DNA from: Colocasia esculenta
Taxonomy: Eukaryota; Streptophyta; Magnoliopsida; Alismatales; Araceae
Reading direction: 5' to 3'
DNA: 64,000 bases
Assembly (NCBI GenBank): GCA_014218235.1
Contig: CM024760.1
Location: 69,132,961 to 69,196,960, forward strand
The notes under the pieces were generated by a model. It had not been told where the DNA came from. It worked only from the letters and a program-made list of their open reading frames with translations, and made no database searches. The position numbers and the translations under genes were made by a program. Positions 55,036-64,000 of this stretch are shown in pieces (positions within the stretch are counted from its first letter, which is position 1; each line of letters begins with the position of its first letter).

Positions 55036-55310
55036 GACATCATTTCACAAGAGAACCAGCTGCCTTGATCAGTAAGATGGTAAGAGGCTGGAGGTTCATA
55101 TTCCATCCACCATCCAACGGCAAACCTGACAATTAATATTTATGAAGTATGTGGATCCGATGACGAAAGATAGGGCAGGAAGAGTGAAAAAGTTTATTAT
55201 TCTTCTCGCTCAATGGGTAGGAAACACTAGATTTTAATTATGAGTCTAATTCCCATGAGTATATGGGAGGATTAGACTCCAACAATTTTTACAATTGTTT
55301 TTTAAAATTC
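55036..55310. other. Host flank between two Gypsy elements
   Basis: Starts with the GACAT duplication and ends with AATTC (55306-55310), the duplication of the next element. No gene was recognised in between. Confidence 0.6.
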
Positions 55311-56112
55311 TTTGGAGGCTATTTCTAGCCTCCTAGGCTCGCGGGCCCATTGAAACCTTGTACGACCCATTTTTGACCCATTCTCAACACCAGGGCTTCG
55401 ACCTTTAAGCTACGTGTCTTCAGACAGCATCCGAACACGTTATGGCAACCCAAGGCATTCCCGGGTCTCCCAAGGGTGGCCTCTGGGCTCCCCCCAGCCT
55501 GTTCGGTCTGGGCTTGGCCTACCGAAGAGGTCCTGCTCAAAGCACAGTGTGGCCCCCTCAACAAAAGTTGTGCCTCCAGGCACCAGGCACCGAACAGCCG
55601 GTCAAGTTACCGAGCAGACCCCCTGCTCAGTACCTTCTAACCAGAGAAGAGCAGAGAAGCCCTTCGCCTCCCAGCAGCAGTTACGGCAGCAGCGCAGTGT
55701 GCGCCCCACAATCAAGGGGAGCATTAACCGCAGGGCCCCTCAACGGGCGCCTCAACGGGTAACTCCCCACAAAGGGCGCTAACCGGCACGCCTTTTCCAG
55801 CGTCATCAAAGGCTGGCACGTCCACCTTCTTCAGGACCTTCGCCTATAAAAGGCACAGGTATCCTTCATGCAAAGGGAAGGCAACTCTGGCTATACACTC
55901 ACCTTCACGCGAGGCACACACGAGAGAACTCTTCTTCCTCAAGCCTTCCTACAGTCACCTGACTTAGGCATCGGAGAGTTCTCCCCGGTTCTTCAACCCC
56001 CCCCGATCTTGTTCTGGTTCTTGCAGGCTACTGTCTGCACTGGCGAGCGTTTCCCTTCATCTCTCAGTGGAGGCCCGTTTGGCTCCAACCCAAATAGGAA
56101 AACACCACCACA
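55311..56112 (+). repeat. 5' LTR of the deleted Gypsy
   Basis: Starts TTTGGAGGC (the expected TG is mutated to TT; the 3' LTR has TGTGGAGTC) and ends CACCACCACA. A perfect 8-bp hairpin (55314-55333) lies at the edge. A TATAAAAGG box is at about 55855. A C-run is at 55989-55997. Confidence 0.88.
55314..55333 (+). repeat. LTR-edge hairpin
   Basis: GGAGGCTA, loop TTTC, TAGCCTCC. The 3' LTR equivalent (58337-58356) is GGAGTCTA, TTTC, TAGACTCC: the stem is kept although one base pair changed from G-C to T-A. Confidence 0.9.
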
Positions 56113-56116
56113 CTTT

Positions 56117-56134
56117 TGGCGCCGTCTATGGAAA
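56117..56134 (+). promoter_or_regulatory. Primer-binding site of the deleted Gypsy
   Basis: TGGCGCCGTCTATGGAA four bases after the LTR end, the site type usual in plant Tat/Retand-like Gypsy elements. Confidence 0.8.
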
Positions 56135-56375
56135 CGACATCAGCCATGGCTCGCGGACGTTCCTCTCACTAGAACCCTGACAGCAGGGGGACGAGGTCTC
56201 AACAGTCGCGTGTGGACTAACGTGATAGGGTCCCCCTTGTCGACGTCGTCGTTGCCCCCACTTGTGCAACCGATGATGTTCTTTCTACTGCTGTGCCAGC
56301 AACTGCCCTGGAGATAGCGGAGCTCCGGGGGTAGATGCATCATCTGTAGGGATCTTCCAGGGCCTCCAGGCCTAG

Positions 56376-57246
56376 TTGACCGCACAGATGGCCCTGGCGG
56401 TTCCCCCGCCACCGGAGCAGCACGCGGAGTCATCTAATCGACAGTCTCGTGCCCCTCCGGCACCGCAGGAGCAACATGCAGAATCGCCCCGACAGTCACG
56501 CCGGGCCCCGTCGGCTCGCCGAACACCGGAGTGGCAGGACAACTCACCTCGCCGCTCCGCAGTGGTCTTGCCTCCCCCACGTTCCATCGCGGGCGCCAAC
56601 TCCCACAGGTCCGGACGCAAGGGCTCTGTGCACTCCGATCAGAAGTTGGCCAGATGCCTTCGCCGCATCGCCGACCTTGAGCGCCGCTTGGACACGATGG
56701 TCCAGAGGGCAGAAGGCAGAGTCTTGGGGGATGATGACCTGGACTTCCACTCCCCGTTCACCACGGAGATCCTGGAGGCCCGGGTCTCCTCAAAACTGCC
56801 CCTACCTTCCATCGCTCCCTATGACGATACTTCTGACCTAGCGGATCACGTTCATGGGTCGCACATGGTGTTCCACGGAGCATCAGATGCGGCCAAGTGC
56901 CGGGCTTTCCTGGCCACGTTGAAGGAGGCTGCGCGGGCCTGGTTTGAAGCCCTCCCGCAGGTTCCATCTCTTCCTTCCACCAGTTGAAGAAGTCCTTCCA
57001 AGACAACTTCCTTGCGGAAGATCGCAGCCGCGCACCTCGGCTTCTCTTCTGTCTGTTCGGCAGAGGAAGAGCGAAGCGCTCAGGGACTATGTCAAAAGGT
57101 TTTTGGTTGAAGCGCTGCACATCCCACTCCTCGACGTCCCCTTAGCCACCAGTTCCCTCATCCAGGGCACTCGTGATGGCTTCCTCCAAAGGACGTTGGG
57201 GGTCCAGCAGCCCTCCACCCTCACCGAGCTCCTCTCCACCGCCTAG
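56376..57246 (+). pseudogene. Gypsy gag of the deleted element
   Basis: An N-terminal part rich in P, Q, R and S is followed by the capsid region PFTTEILEARVSSKLPLPSI, AKCRAFLATLKEAARAWFEALP and, after a frameshift near 56970, LLSVRQRKSEALRDYVKRF and ALHIPLLDVPLA. This is the canonical Tat/Retand Gag order. The first in-frame Met is at 56376; related Gags start earlier, so the true start may be lost. The stop at 57244-57246 (TAG) lies in a CAG-type context. Confidence 0.85.
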
Positions 57247-57296
57247 CGACACGCTGCGTGTGAGGAGAGCTTGGCTTCCGGTCGAGCAGAGAAAGG

Positions 57297-57420
57297 AGAG
57301 CAATCGGCAAACTCGCCCCGAAATGGGAAGGACCTTATCAGGTCGCCCAGGTTTTCGAGAAAGGCTCTTATAAGCTGACTACTCCTAGTGGCAAAGCCAT
57401 ACCCAGAACCTGACATGTAT
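57297..57420 (+). pseudogene. Integrase C-terminal fragment
   Basis: Reads IGKLAPKWEGPYQV and KGSYKLTTPSGKAIPRT, then a stop where Trp is expected (TGA), then HVSNLKAYYL-like codons. This is the end of a Tat-type integrase, fused to gag by an internal deletion of the rest of pol. Confidence 0.8.
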
Positions 57421-57877
57421 CTAATCTAAAGGCTTATTATTTATAAAAGCCTCTTGTACGGCATCCTACTTCTCTTTTTCCCATTTTTTTGGTCTGCTCG
57501 AAAGGGTATTCAGGACATCCCTAGTCGAGGCTTTTCAGCTCAAAAGGCTAGTGTGATACCTAAACCCTAAAAGCAAAAGGTGTTTAGCGTAAACCCCTGG
57601 TCGGAACTTTTCTCAGTTCCAAACGACCTGCGCGGTAACCACGAACCCTTTAAAACGACCGACGAATTCCGATTCGAACAAAACAAACACAAGAAGATAG
57701 AAAAAGAAAGTCATTTGAGTACTCAAAAAGAGGGATCTGTTCGGATTCTTCTTACAAAAGATAGAGAGCCATTCATATACACAAAGGAGGTAGGTTACAT
57801 TCCTTCAAGAGTATGTACAAAAGGAGAGAGGCCTCGAAGGCTTCCTTGGCATATTCAATGGTCGCCAATCGCCACCC

Positions 57878-58229
57878 TCACTCCTCGCCGACCCCGAGGC
57901 TGACCTTGTAACAAGTCACGCCGTACTGCTCCAAGTCTTCCTTGAAGTCTGGCCCCGACTTGCACTTGGCCACTCCGTGAGCCTCGGCCTCAGACAAAAC
58001 GTTGGAAAGTGCCTCCTTCTCCGCCCGAGCAATGGTGAGGTCTAGCTCAGAAGCTCGGAGCGCTATTTTGAGGTTCTTCACCTCCTTCCGCAAGCTCGGC
58101 TTCCCGGGCCTGGTGTTGCGACTCGAGCTCCTCGCAGAAGGTGAATTCCGCATCCCACATCAACTGGTGGTCCCGAGCTCGCAGAGCGAGCCTCTTTAGT
58201 ACCCCCAGAGATTGCTCGACGCCGTCCAC
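57878..58229 (-). pseudogene. Antisense coiled-coil ORF fragment
   Basis: On the minus strand two overlapping frames give an E/L/A/R-rich coiled coil (KEVKNLKIALRASELDL, ALSNVLSEAEAHGVAK) ending AKCKSGPDFKEDLEQYGV. Its position between pol and the 3' LTR, in antisense, and the F-K-E-D ending match C-termini of antisense additional ORFs in Retand/RIRE2-like Gypsy elements (by pattern memory). Confidence 0.55.
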
Positions 58230-58319
58230 CAGCGCCTCTACATCAACTGTGCCGTCCTTATCAGGTCAACCGAGCAGACCTCCGCTCTCAAGTGCCGTGG
58301 TACCCAAGCCAGCTTGAGA

Positions 58320-58333
58320 GCATGGGGGGCAAG
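58320..58333 (+). promoter_or_regulatory. Polypurine tract of the deleted Gypsy
   Basis: GCATGGGGGGCAAG directly before the LTR start TGTGGAG. Confidence 0.7.
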
Positions 58334-59129
58334 TGTGGAGTCTATTTCTAGACTCCTAGGCCCGCGGACCCATCGCAGCCATGTACGGCCCATTTTCGAC
58401 CCATCCCCAACGCCAGGGCTTCGGCCTTTAAGCCACGTGTCTTCGGACAGCTTCCGAACACGTTATGGCAACCCAAGGCGTTCCAGGGTCTCCCAAGGGT
58501 GGTCTCTGGGCTCCCCCCAGCCTGTTCGGTCCGGGCTTGGCCTACCGAATAGGTCCTGCTCAAGGCAAGGTGCGGCCCCCTCAACACAAGCTGTGCCTCC
58601 GGGCACCAGGCACCGAACAGCCGGTCCAGCTACCGAGTAGACCCCCTGCTCGGTACCTTCCGACCAGAGAAGCCCTTCGCCTCCCAGCAACAGTTATGCT
58701 AGCAGCGCAGTGCGCGCCCCACGATCAAGGGGAGCATTAACCGCAGGGCCCCTCAACGGGCGCCTCAACGGGTAACTCCCCACAAAAGGTGCAAACCAGC
58801 GCGCCTTTTCCGGCGTCATCAAAGGCTGGCACGTCCACTTTCTTCAGGACCTTCGCCTATAAAAGGCACAGGTATCCTTCATGCAAAGGGAAGGAAACTC
58901 TGGCTATACACTCACCTCCACGCGAGGCACACACTAGCAAACTCTTCTTCCTCAAGCCTTCCTACAGTCACCTGACTTAGGCATCAGAGGGTTCCGTCCG
59001 GTTCTTCAACCGGGTCCCTCTGATCTTGTTCTGGTTCTTACAGACTACTATCCGCACCGGCGAACATTTCCCTTCATCTCTCAGTGGAGATTCGTTTGGC
59101 TCCGGCCTAAATAGGAAAACACCACCACA
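58334..59129 (+). repeat. 3' LTR of the deleted Gypsy
   Basis: TGTGGAGTC...CACCACCACA, ending at AATTC (59130-59134). It shows the same layout as the 5' LTR, including the edge hairpin and the TATAAAAGG box near 58858. Confidence 0.9.
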
Positions 59130-59134
59130 AATTC

Positions 59135-59713
59135 TTTTAGGTTTTGAGTTTGATTTTTTCGCAAACATCAATGGTCTCACTCTCAACCTCTCTAATACCG
59201 ATAGTGTCACTCTTTAATTATACAGAAATCTTGGAAGGCGCGCGGGAGATCGTGACCCATCTCTTTAATGACCCAACACGTATGTGAATCATGTGATTCA
59301 AATATATGTAACATTCTCGCTTGACAGTATTCATAAGAGATGTGTAACTAAGTAAGGACTTTTGTCCATACAACATCTATATATCATAGCACTTAGATGG
59401 ATGGATCCTTATCTTAAAGTCTTAGAAAAGGACCTACCATCAAACTAATCATCTTTGGTCACGATAATCCCATTGCAATACCTATCAAAAAAAAAAAAAA
59501 AGATAATCCCATTGCAAGTGTTACCACTTCAACTTGCTTGAGGAAGATTTCTTTCTCTTGGATTGTCAATATATTCTCTTTCTTCCACATTATTGACCTC
59601 GTCTTCTTTCCTACATCTTTCTTCAGCTATCCTTGAAGCATGCTTGCTGCACGCCGTTGCACACCTTGCACACCTTTTCGGAGAGAGAGAGCTTGCTGCA
59701 ATTGGTACGAGGG
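59135..59713. other. 3' flank of the protease gene
   Basis: AT-rich DNA with an A-run (59487-59501) and no recognisable gene. It should contain the 3' untranslated region and polyadenylation signal of the minus-strand gene ending at 59714. Confidence 0.5.
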
Positions 59714-61617
59714 TCAGCTGCAGCCTCCTTGTCCGAAGCCGATCACCTCCCTCGCCGCATCGTAGACCACCTTGTACCTCTTCTGCTGCGAGTTTCCGAT
59801 GATGCCGACGCTGCTAGGATCGGAGTTGCCGGCGAACGCCAGGCACGCTTGTTTGGCGCCGTTAACAAGGTACATGATCCCCGTGACGTCGACGTCGAGG
59901 GAGACGCCCCCTCGGAAGAGCAGCGACGCTGCCGGAATGCTCACTACACTGTAGCCGCTTAGGTCGTAGCACGTGTCCAGTATCGACACGGACGGCGCCG
60001 TCGGGTATCTGGACATGCTCTGCCGGAAGGCTGTCCGGAGGGCTGAATAGGCGTCGGGAGGCAGGCGGGTGATGACGGTGCCGGAGTCGATGAGGGTGCC
60101 GGCGTTCTGGAACACGGTCGCGGGGATGGAAAGCTGACGCCCTCCGACGGTGATGCCTACCATGTCGAGGAAGTAAAAGGACGGCATGCTCGACACGGAT
60201 AGCATGGGGGTGAAGCTGGCGACTCCGGCGGACGCCTTGGCGCCCATCGATAGGTAGCCAGTGTAGCTCGATCTGGACGGGAGGCAGTAGGAGAAGACCT
60301 TGCCGTACTTGCTCGAGGCCTGGGACACCAGCGACACCGCGTCGCGGCCTAGGCCGAGCAACCCTGCCGCCTTCCCGAAGAGACCACGGTTCTTCTCGCC
60401 ACACCCGAAGCGGACGCCGGGGAGAGCGTCCGTGAGCGTCAGGGAGATCGTCTCCTGGGCGTAGAACCCGATCGAGTAGGAGTTGTCGCCGTACTGGATG
60501 GCATAGAGGCAGTTGGACGCCGAGCAGCCGGGCGCGTTCCCGGTGGCCGACCGGATGGAGGCGCACTCGGTGGAACTGCAGGAAATGTTATGGTAGGAGG
60601 AGGACCCAGTGGGGTCGAAGATGGGCTCCTGCTGAGAGTAGCAGTAGGCGACGCAGGGCTGACACTGGATCCATGTGAGGTCGCTGCCGGTGTCGAACAC
60701 CACGGAGAGCTCCTTCCTGGGGGTGCCAAATCCCACCTTGACCACGTAGTTGGCGGTTCCAAGCGCGACGCCGAGGGTGGCGTTGATGGTGGTGGCCAGC
60801 GACCCGCCTGGCACCGGCCGCCTTTTGGTTGTCAGCATGTCGGCCGCCACAGGCTGCCTCCGTTGGCGCCGCAGGGATTCGGCGCGGGACTCATCGAGGA
60901 GGAGGGTCTGCTCGGGGGTCAGCTTTGAGGGTTGCCCATACTGGCTGTGGTGGCAGGGTCCGTGGCGGTGGAGGACCCTCAGTCCAGTGTGCTTCGAGCC
61001 TGCTTCTTTGATCAGGAAAAGAAAGAACAAGGATCGAGCATCACCTCGCTGTTAATTGCAAATGATCTAGTTTACGACTAATTGAAAAGATGGCAACAAG
61101 ATTACAGATCCAAGCATAGTCCAACACGTCCACAGTGCCGTCTACAAAACATGCCATGTAGATCAATTACAGAAGGCATCCACATGAAGCCGCTAGCGTG
61201 AGATGATCTTACCTACTGATCAAGTGGAAACATGATAAACTAATCAGAAAGTAAGCTAGCTTTCCCTTGAGAGGATGACAATAGTAAAGTCGGTTTCCAC
61301 GCGTAACACTCTGTGGTTAGCACGCAAGACTAATCGCGCAAAACCATATTCGCTTAACTGATCAGGAAGTACTATACAGTACTGTCCCATGTATCAGCGG
61401 CATTGCTTATCAGATCGAGGAGGGGGTTAAAACCTTTGGACGGAGAGCAAACATCACCGGGCAGCAGCGTCCGGATGTCCACAACGTGATGGGTACGCGC
61501 ATGATCTTTCCTACCGGGACGCTGAGAACAGCGGCAAGTGGAAAGACTGCAAAAGAGGAGGGACGAGAAGAGCAAGCAGGGAAGGAGCGAGCTTGGGGAA
61601 GCAGCAGCCGTGGCCAT
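59714..61617 (-). CDS. Nepenthesin-like aspartic protease (A1 family), two exons
   Basis: Exon 1 61617-61434 and exon 2 60999-59714; the intron 61433-61000 has GT...AG borders and the joined frame is 490 codons including the stop (489 aa). The start MATAAASPSSLLP is followed by a hydrophobic stretch (CLLFSSLLFCSL), a probable secretory signal peptide. A prodomain with LRVLHRHGPCHH precedes the protease. The first catalytic motif is VFDTGSDLTWIQCQPC, with the cysteine-rich nepenthesin insert after it; the second is TLIDSGTVITRLPP. The C-terminus is VIGFGQGGCS. Both catalytic Asp are present and there are no frame breaks. The family comprises secreted or apoplastic plant proteases (At5g10770-like), with roles in defence, cell wall and development. 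Substrate is unknown. GC-rich codon use is as in monocot genes. Confidence 0.92.
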
Positions 61618-61696
61618 CACGGAAGCCGGACGATGCCGGGGCCAAGCTTTGTTTGATTGCAAAATGGCCACTGTCCATGCTCTTCGGCGGTCCCGG

Positions 61697-61705
61697 CTAT
61701 ATAAC
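61697..61705 (-). promoter_or_regulatory. TATA box of the protease gene
   Basis: On the minus strand GTTATATAG lies 80-88 bp upstream of the ATG at 61617. This fits a transcription start about 30 bp downstream and a short leader of about 50 bp. Confidence 0.6.
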
Positions 61706-64000
61706 ACCGCAACATGCGCGACCATGGGAGGCCCCCCTGCCCCGGGGTTTCGTCCCCACCACTTCTGCAGATGGGTTGGTTAGGTATGGCGCATGAGGGG
61801 AGGGAGCAAGAAGAAACACCCCCTGGTCCATCCGGCACCCACCGCCAGCTGCAAATAATCGAGTCCACGCAGGAAGAGAACGGAAGGAACCAATCCGGAT
61901 TACTCAGTTGGAAGGCACCATCGAATCTGATGGGATTTTCTTTCATTTCTCTGTCGTGAGACAGTGCGCTATATTTCTCGTCTCTTTCCTACCAGGAGGC
62001 CGCGTGCAACATTGTTGCAGAAGCCAGCTGTGTGGCCGCCACCCACGGGCTGGGCTAGATGACGGGACGGTGAACGCCGCTCTGCTAGTCCCATGTCCAT
62101 GGACTCTGTTAGTGCGTTGTGATGTAATGTTACCGTCAATGCCCGGCATCAAGTGCGGAGGGAGGAAGAAACCTCTGCACTTTTTGCACTCGCGAACAAA
62201 ACAAGAGTCTTGTATTATTTGAGAAGGTGGGTGCCTGGGTGGGATACCACCGAGTAATTAGTTTGCCGTCTAAGACTAGTTAGAAATTAAAGTCACTGAT
62301 TAGAATGTAATTAATGATTTCGTGTCCTGCAATGTGTTTGCTTTCCAGAAATATATTTAATTTGATGAATGCTTATTGATGTGGATTTTATTAGTTGAAA
62401 GAGAGAAATATATTATCAAACTTTTAATCAATAAAATAAGTTTTCAAGTAATATATATCATTTTTATTACCCTCTGTCTCTTGTAATAAATATTTCTCAT
62501 TTAGTAATTCACAAGTAGATACGATGTACTAATTACTAATAGCTAGCAACATCTTGTGCAAAGAAGTAGATGTATTTTGATAGCTTCATATATGAGTCCA
62601 TGTCCTCATCATGTCATTGTGGATCCCCTTAAGAAATTAAACATGTACTGATCATCCTTATTTTCTTCATAGAATATTTTCAGGAACCCTTTGTAATTTT
62701 TTGTGAAATAGCCATTAAAATGGTCTAGGAAACATACATTAATCGATCATATATATATGTTTGGAGGAACAGATAGATTCGAGTCATGGGATGTAGGTGC
62801 AACGTCAAAAATCACTTCAGACATAGCACACGAGCCTCTCAAAAGCAGCCGTGAGGGATGCCTCTTCTGGAACATGACCTTTCAATGACTGCTATGGAGT
62901 CCACACAACTGATCTATCATATCCTTCGCGTAGCCCGTCTATTTTAAAACGAGGACGTATCGGATACATTAAGCATACCTAAAATAGATTATCGTCTTCA
63001 TCATTACAAAATTCAATTGATTTTATTAATGTAGTGGTCAAAAAATAGGATGCGCCTTCCAATATTCCTCCATACACTCTTAAAGTTGTTTGTTCACCGA
63101 AATACAATGATTTTACTTCTACAAGATCAGGAGTACAATTCAATTACTTGTTTGTGATCTTGCAGTACAATTTAATTGTTTGCAACCATCACAAAAAGTC
63201 AATTGTACTATTAGTGAGATCAGGGGGACCAAGAGCAATTCTGGAGAAAAACTTCTCCGACATTTAAGTTAGATCGATCCAAATAAAGAGAGAAAGATAG
63301 AGAGAGTTTAGGGTCTTTTTTGTTGGATTGTGGTTGCTACTGATGTATCCTATTTAAGCTGTTGTCAAAAGTTGTTTGGCACATCTCCCCTTCTCTGATT
63401 GCATTTACGAGTTATAGAGGAGTGGAGAGGCCAATATTTTCCAAAGTTGCTACAGGAGATTTGTCCCCATTCTCAACCATAGAGATGGTCATAGGAAAAT
63501 AGGGAAGCTGCCCTCCAAGAAGAGTAGCTTAAGAGTGTCATCCCTGCTCCTAGTCGTGAAAAAAGTCATAGGAGTGTGGGAGAGCTCACACCTTTATAGT
63601 GATCTCGAAAGGGCTGTCGAGAGATGTACCAATAGACCCCCTTTCTTCGGAGGGTACCCTTGTTGGCTCTGGGCAAGGCAAAATGTGGAGGGGATAGTGG
63701 CCTATGATGGTGACTATGGATGCACATCATGTAGCCGCCAAGTCATGGCTTAGCAGAGTGTCTCTAAGTCGGATGATGAGAGTGGCATGCCATGCACCAT
63801 GCAAGGACACGACATGACTTGGCCTAGATCGACCGTTTGGCCCACACGTGGTTATCTGATGATTGGGTTGCACGTGAGCTTGATGAATTGACCATGATTG
63901 GGTTGACGCAGTTTCCTCCTCCAAATTAACATGCCCTTGTAACTTTTGAAGATTGAGAACCTTCTATCAAATTGATTTAAGGCGGAGTTATAAATTTGAC
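61706..64000. other. Upstream and intergenic region
   Basis: 61706-62220 is the GC-rich upstream region of the protease gene. From 62230 on the DNA is AT-rich, with ATATAT patches (62750-62758). ORFs at 63535-63924 are short, unsupported by motifs and on both strands. No gene is called. Confidence 0.55.

Larger units (their letters stand above)
55311..59129 (+). mobile_element. Internally deleted Tat/Retand-like Gypsy
   Basis: 5' LTR 55311-56112, primer-binding site at 56117, gag (56376-57246), then a jump directly to the integrase C-terminus (about 57300-57420), an antisense coiled-coil fragment (58229-57878), polypurine tract and 3' LTR 58334-59129. Flanked by AATTC at 55306-55310 and 59130-59134. 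Protease, RT, both RNase H domains and most of integrase are missing. LTRs differ by roughly 9-10% in the first 370 bp, so this is the oldest dated insertion here. Confidence 0.9.

Noticed and set aside
59862..60762. Long minus-strand ORFs (234 and 107 codons) overlapping the protease gene
   Set aside because: Arginine/proline-rich out-of-frame shadows of a GC-rich exon; the protease frame has the catalytic motifs.
62467..62955. Possible Stowaway-type MITE (CCTCTGTCTCTTGTAATAA at one side, TTTTAAAACGAGGACGTA at the other)
   Set aside because: Terminal inverted repeats match poorly and no clear TA duplication or element-sized symmetry was seen.

Overview
This is plant nuclear DNA, most likely from a monocot: it is almost wall-to-wall LTR retrotransposons of plant-only lineages (Sirevirus-type Copia, Tat-type Gypsy), and the one ordinary host gene (a nepenthesin-like aspartic protease, 59714-61617, minus strand) has the strongly GC-rich third positions typical of commelinid monocots. 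No species assignment is made. There are no rRNA, tRNA, CRISPR or prokaryotic features. A 100-N assembly gap lies at 10032-10131.

Layout. (1) 1-2079: polypurine tract and 3' LTR of a plus-strand Sirevirus whose body lies off-window. (2) 2260-18507: an old minus-strand Sirevirus (5' LTR 16434-18507, gag, pol, an extra 3' ORF, 3' LTR 2260-4267) into whose 3' non-coding region a second, different Copia element (4419 to the gap) inserted. (3) 18853-26069: a 5'-truncated plus-strand Sirevirus (integrase, RT-RNase H, extra ORF, polypurine tract, 3' LTR). (4) 26070-27725: unassigned DNA with traces of transposon-like repeats. (5) 27731-55035: one very large Gypsy element of the Tat type, bounded by two 1442-bp LTRs (TGTAG...CTACA) and a perfect target duplication GACAT. 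Its sense strand carries gag, protease, RT, RNase H, archaeal-type RNase H and integrase (30237-39392). The antisense strand between pol and the 3' LTR carries an intron-containing gene with a Plant Mobile Domain (49139 to 41076) and a second degenerate ORF resembling DUF7745 (51360-50187). (6) Nested inside an exon of that antisense gene is a young non-autonomous Sirevirus derivative (43900-48726, TSD GCGCC) whose two 1792-bp LTRs differ at about four positions. (7) 55311-59129: an internally deleted Tat/Retand-like Gypsy (TSD AATTC). (8) 59714-61617: the two-exon aspartic protease gene with a TATA box; 61706-64000 is intergenic.

How it fits together. The nesting and the LTR differences give a relative order: the 55.3-kb Gypsy is oldest by LTR divergence (roughly 9-10% in the part compared), the giant Gypsy is intermediate (about 6% in the part compared), and the 43.9-kb Sirevirus derivative is very young. 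All coding regions of the older elements are decayed, with a striking excess of TAG stops at places where CAG or TGG is expected, as expected from methylated-cytosine deamination. The most interesting structures are the antisense, still correctly spliceable PMD gene cargo of the giant Gypsy, the recent trans-mobilised element inside it, a 75-bp repeat of paired palindromes at exact 21-bp spacing upstream of a Copia TATA box, the dense CGATTT arrays shared by every Sirevirus LTR, and a covarying hairpin at the LTR edge of the 55.3-kb Gypsy.
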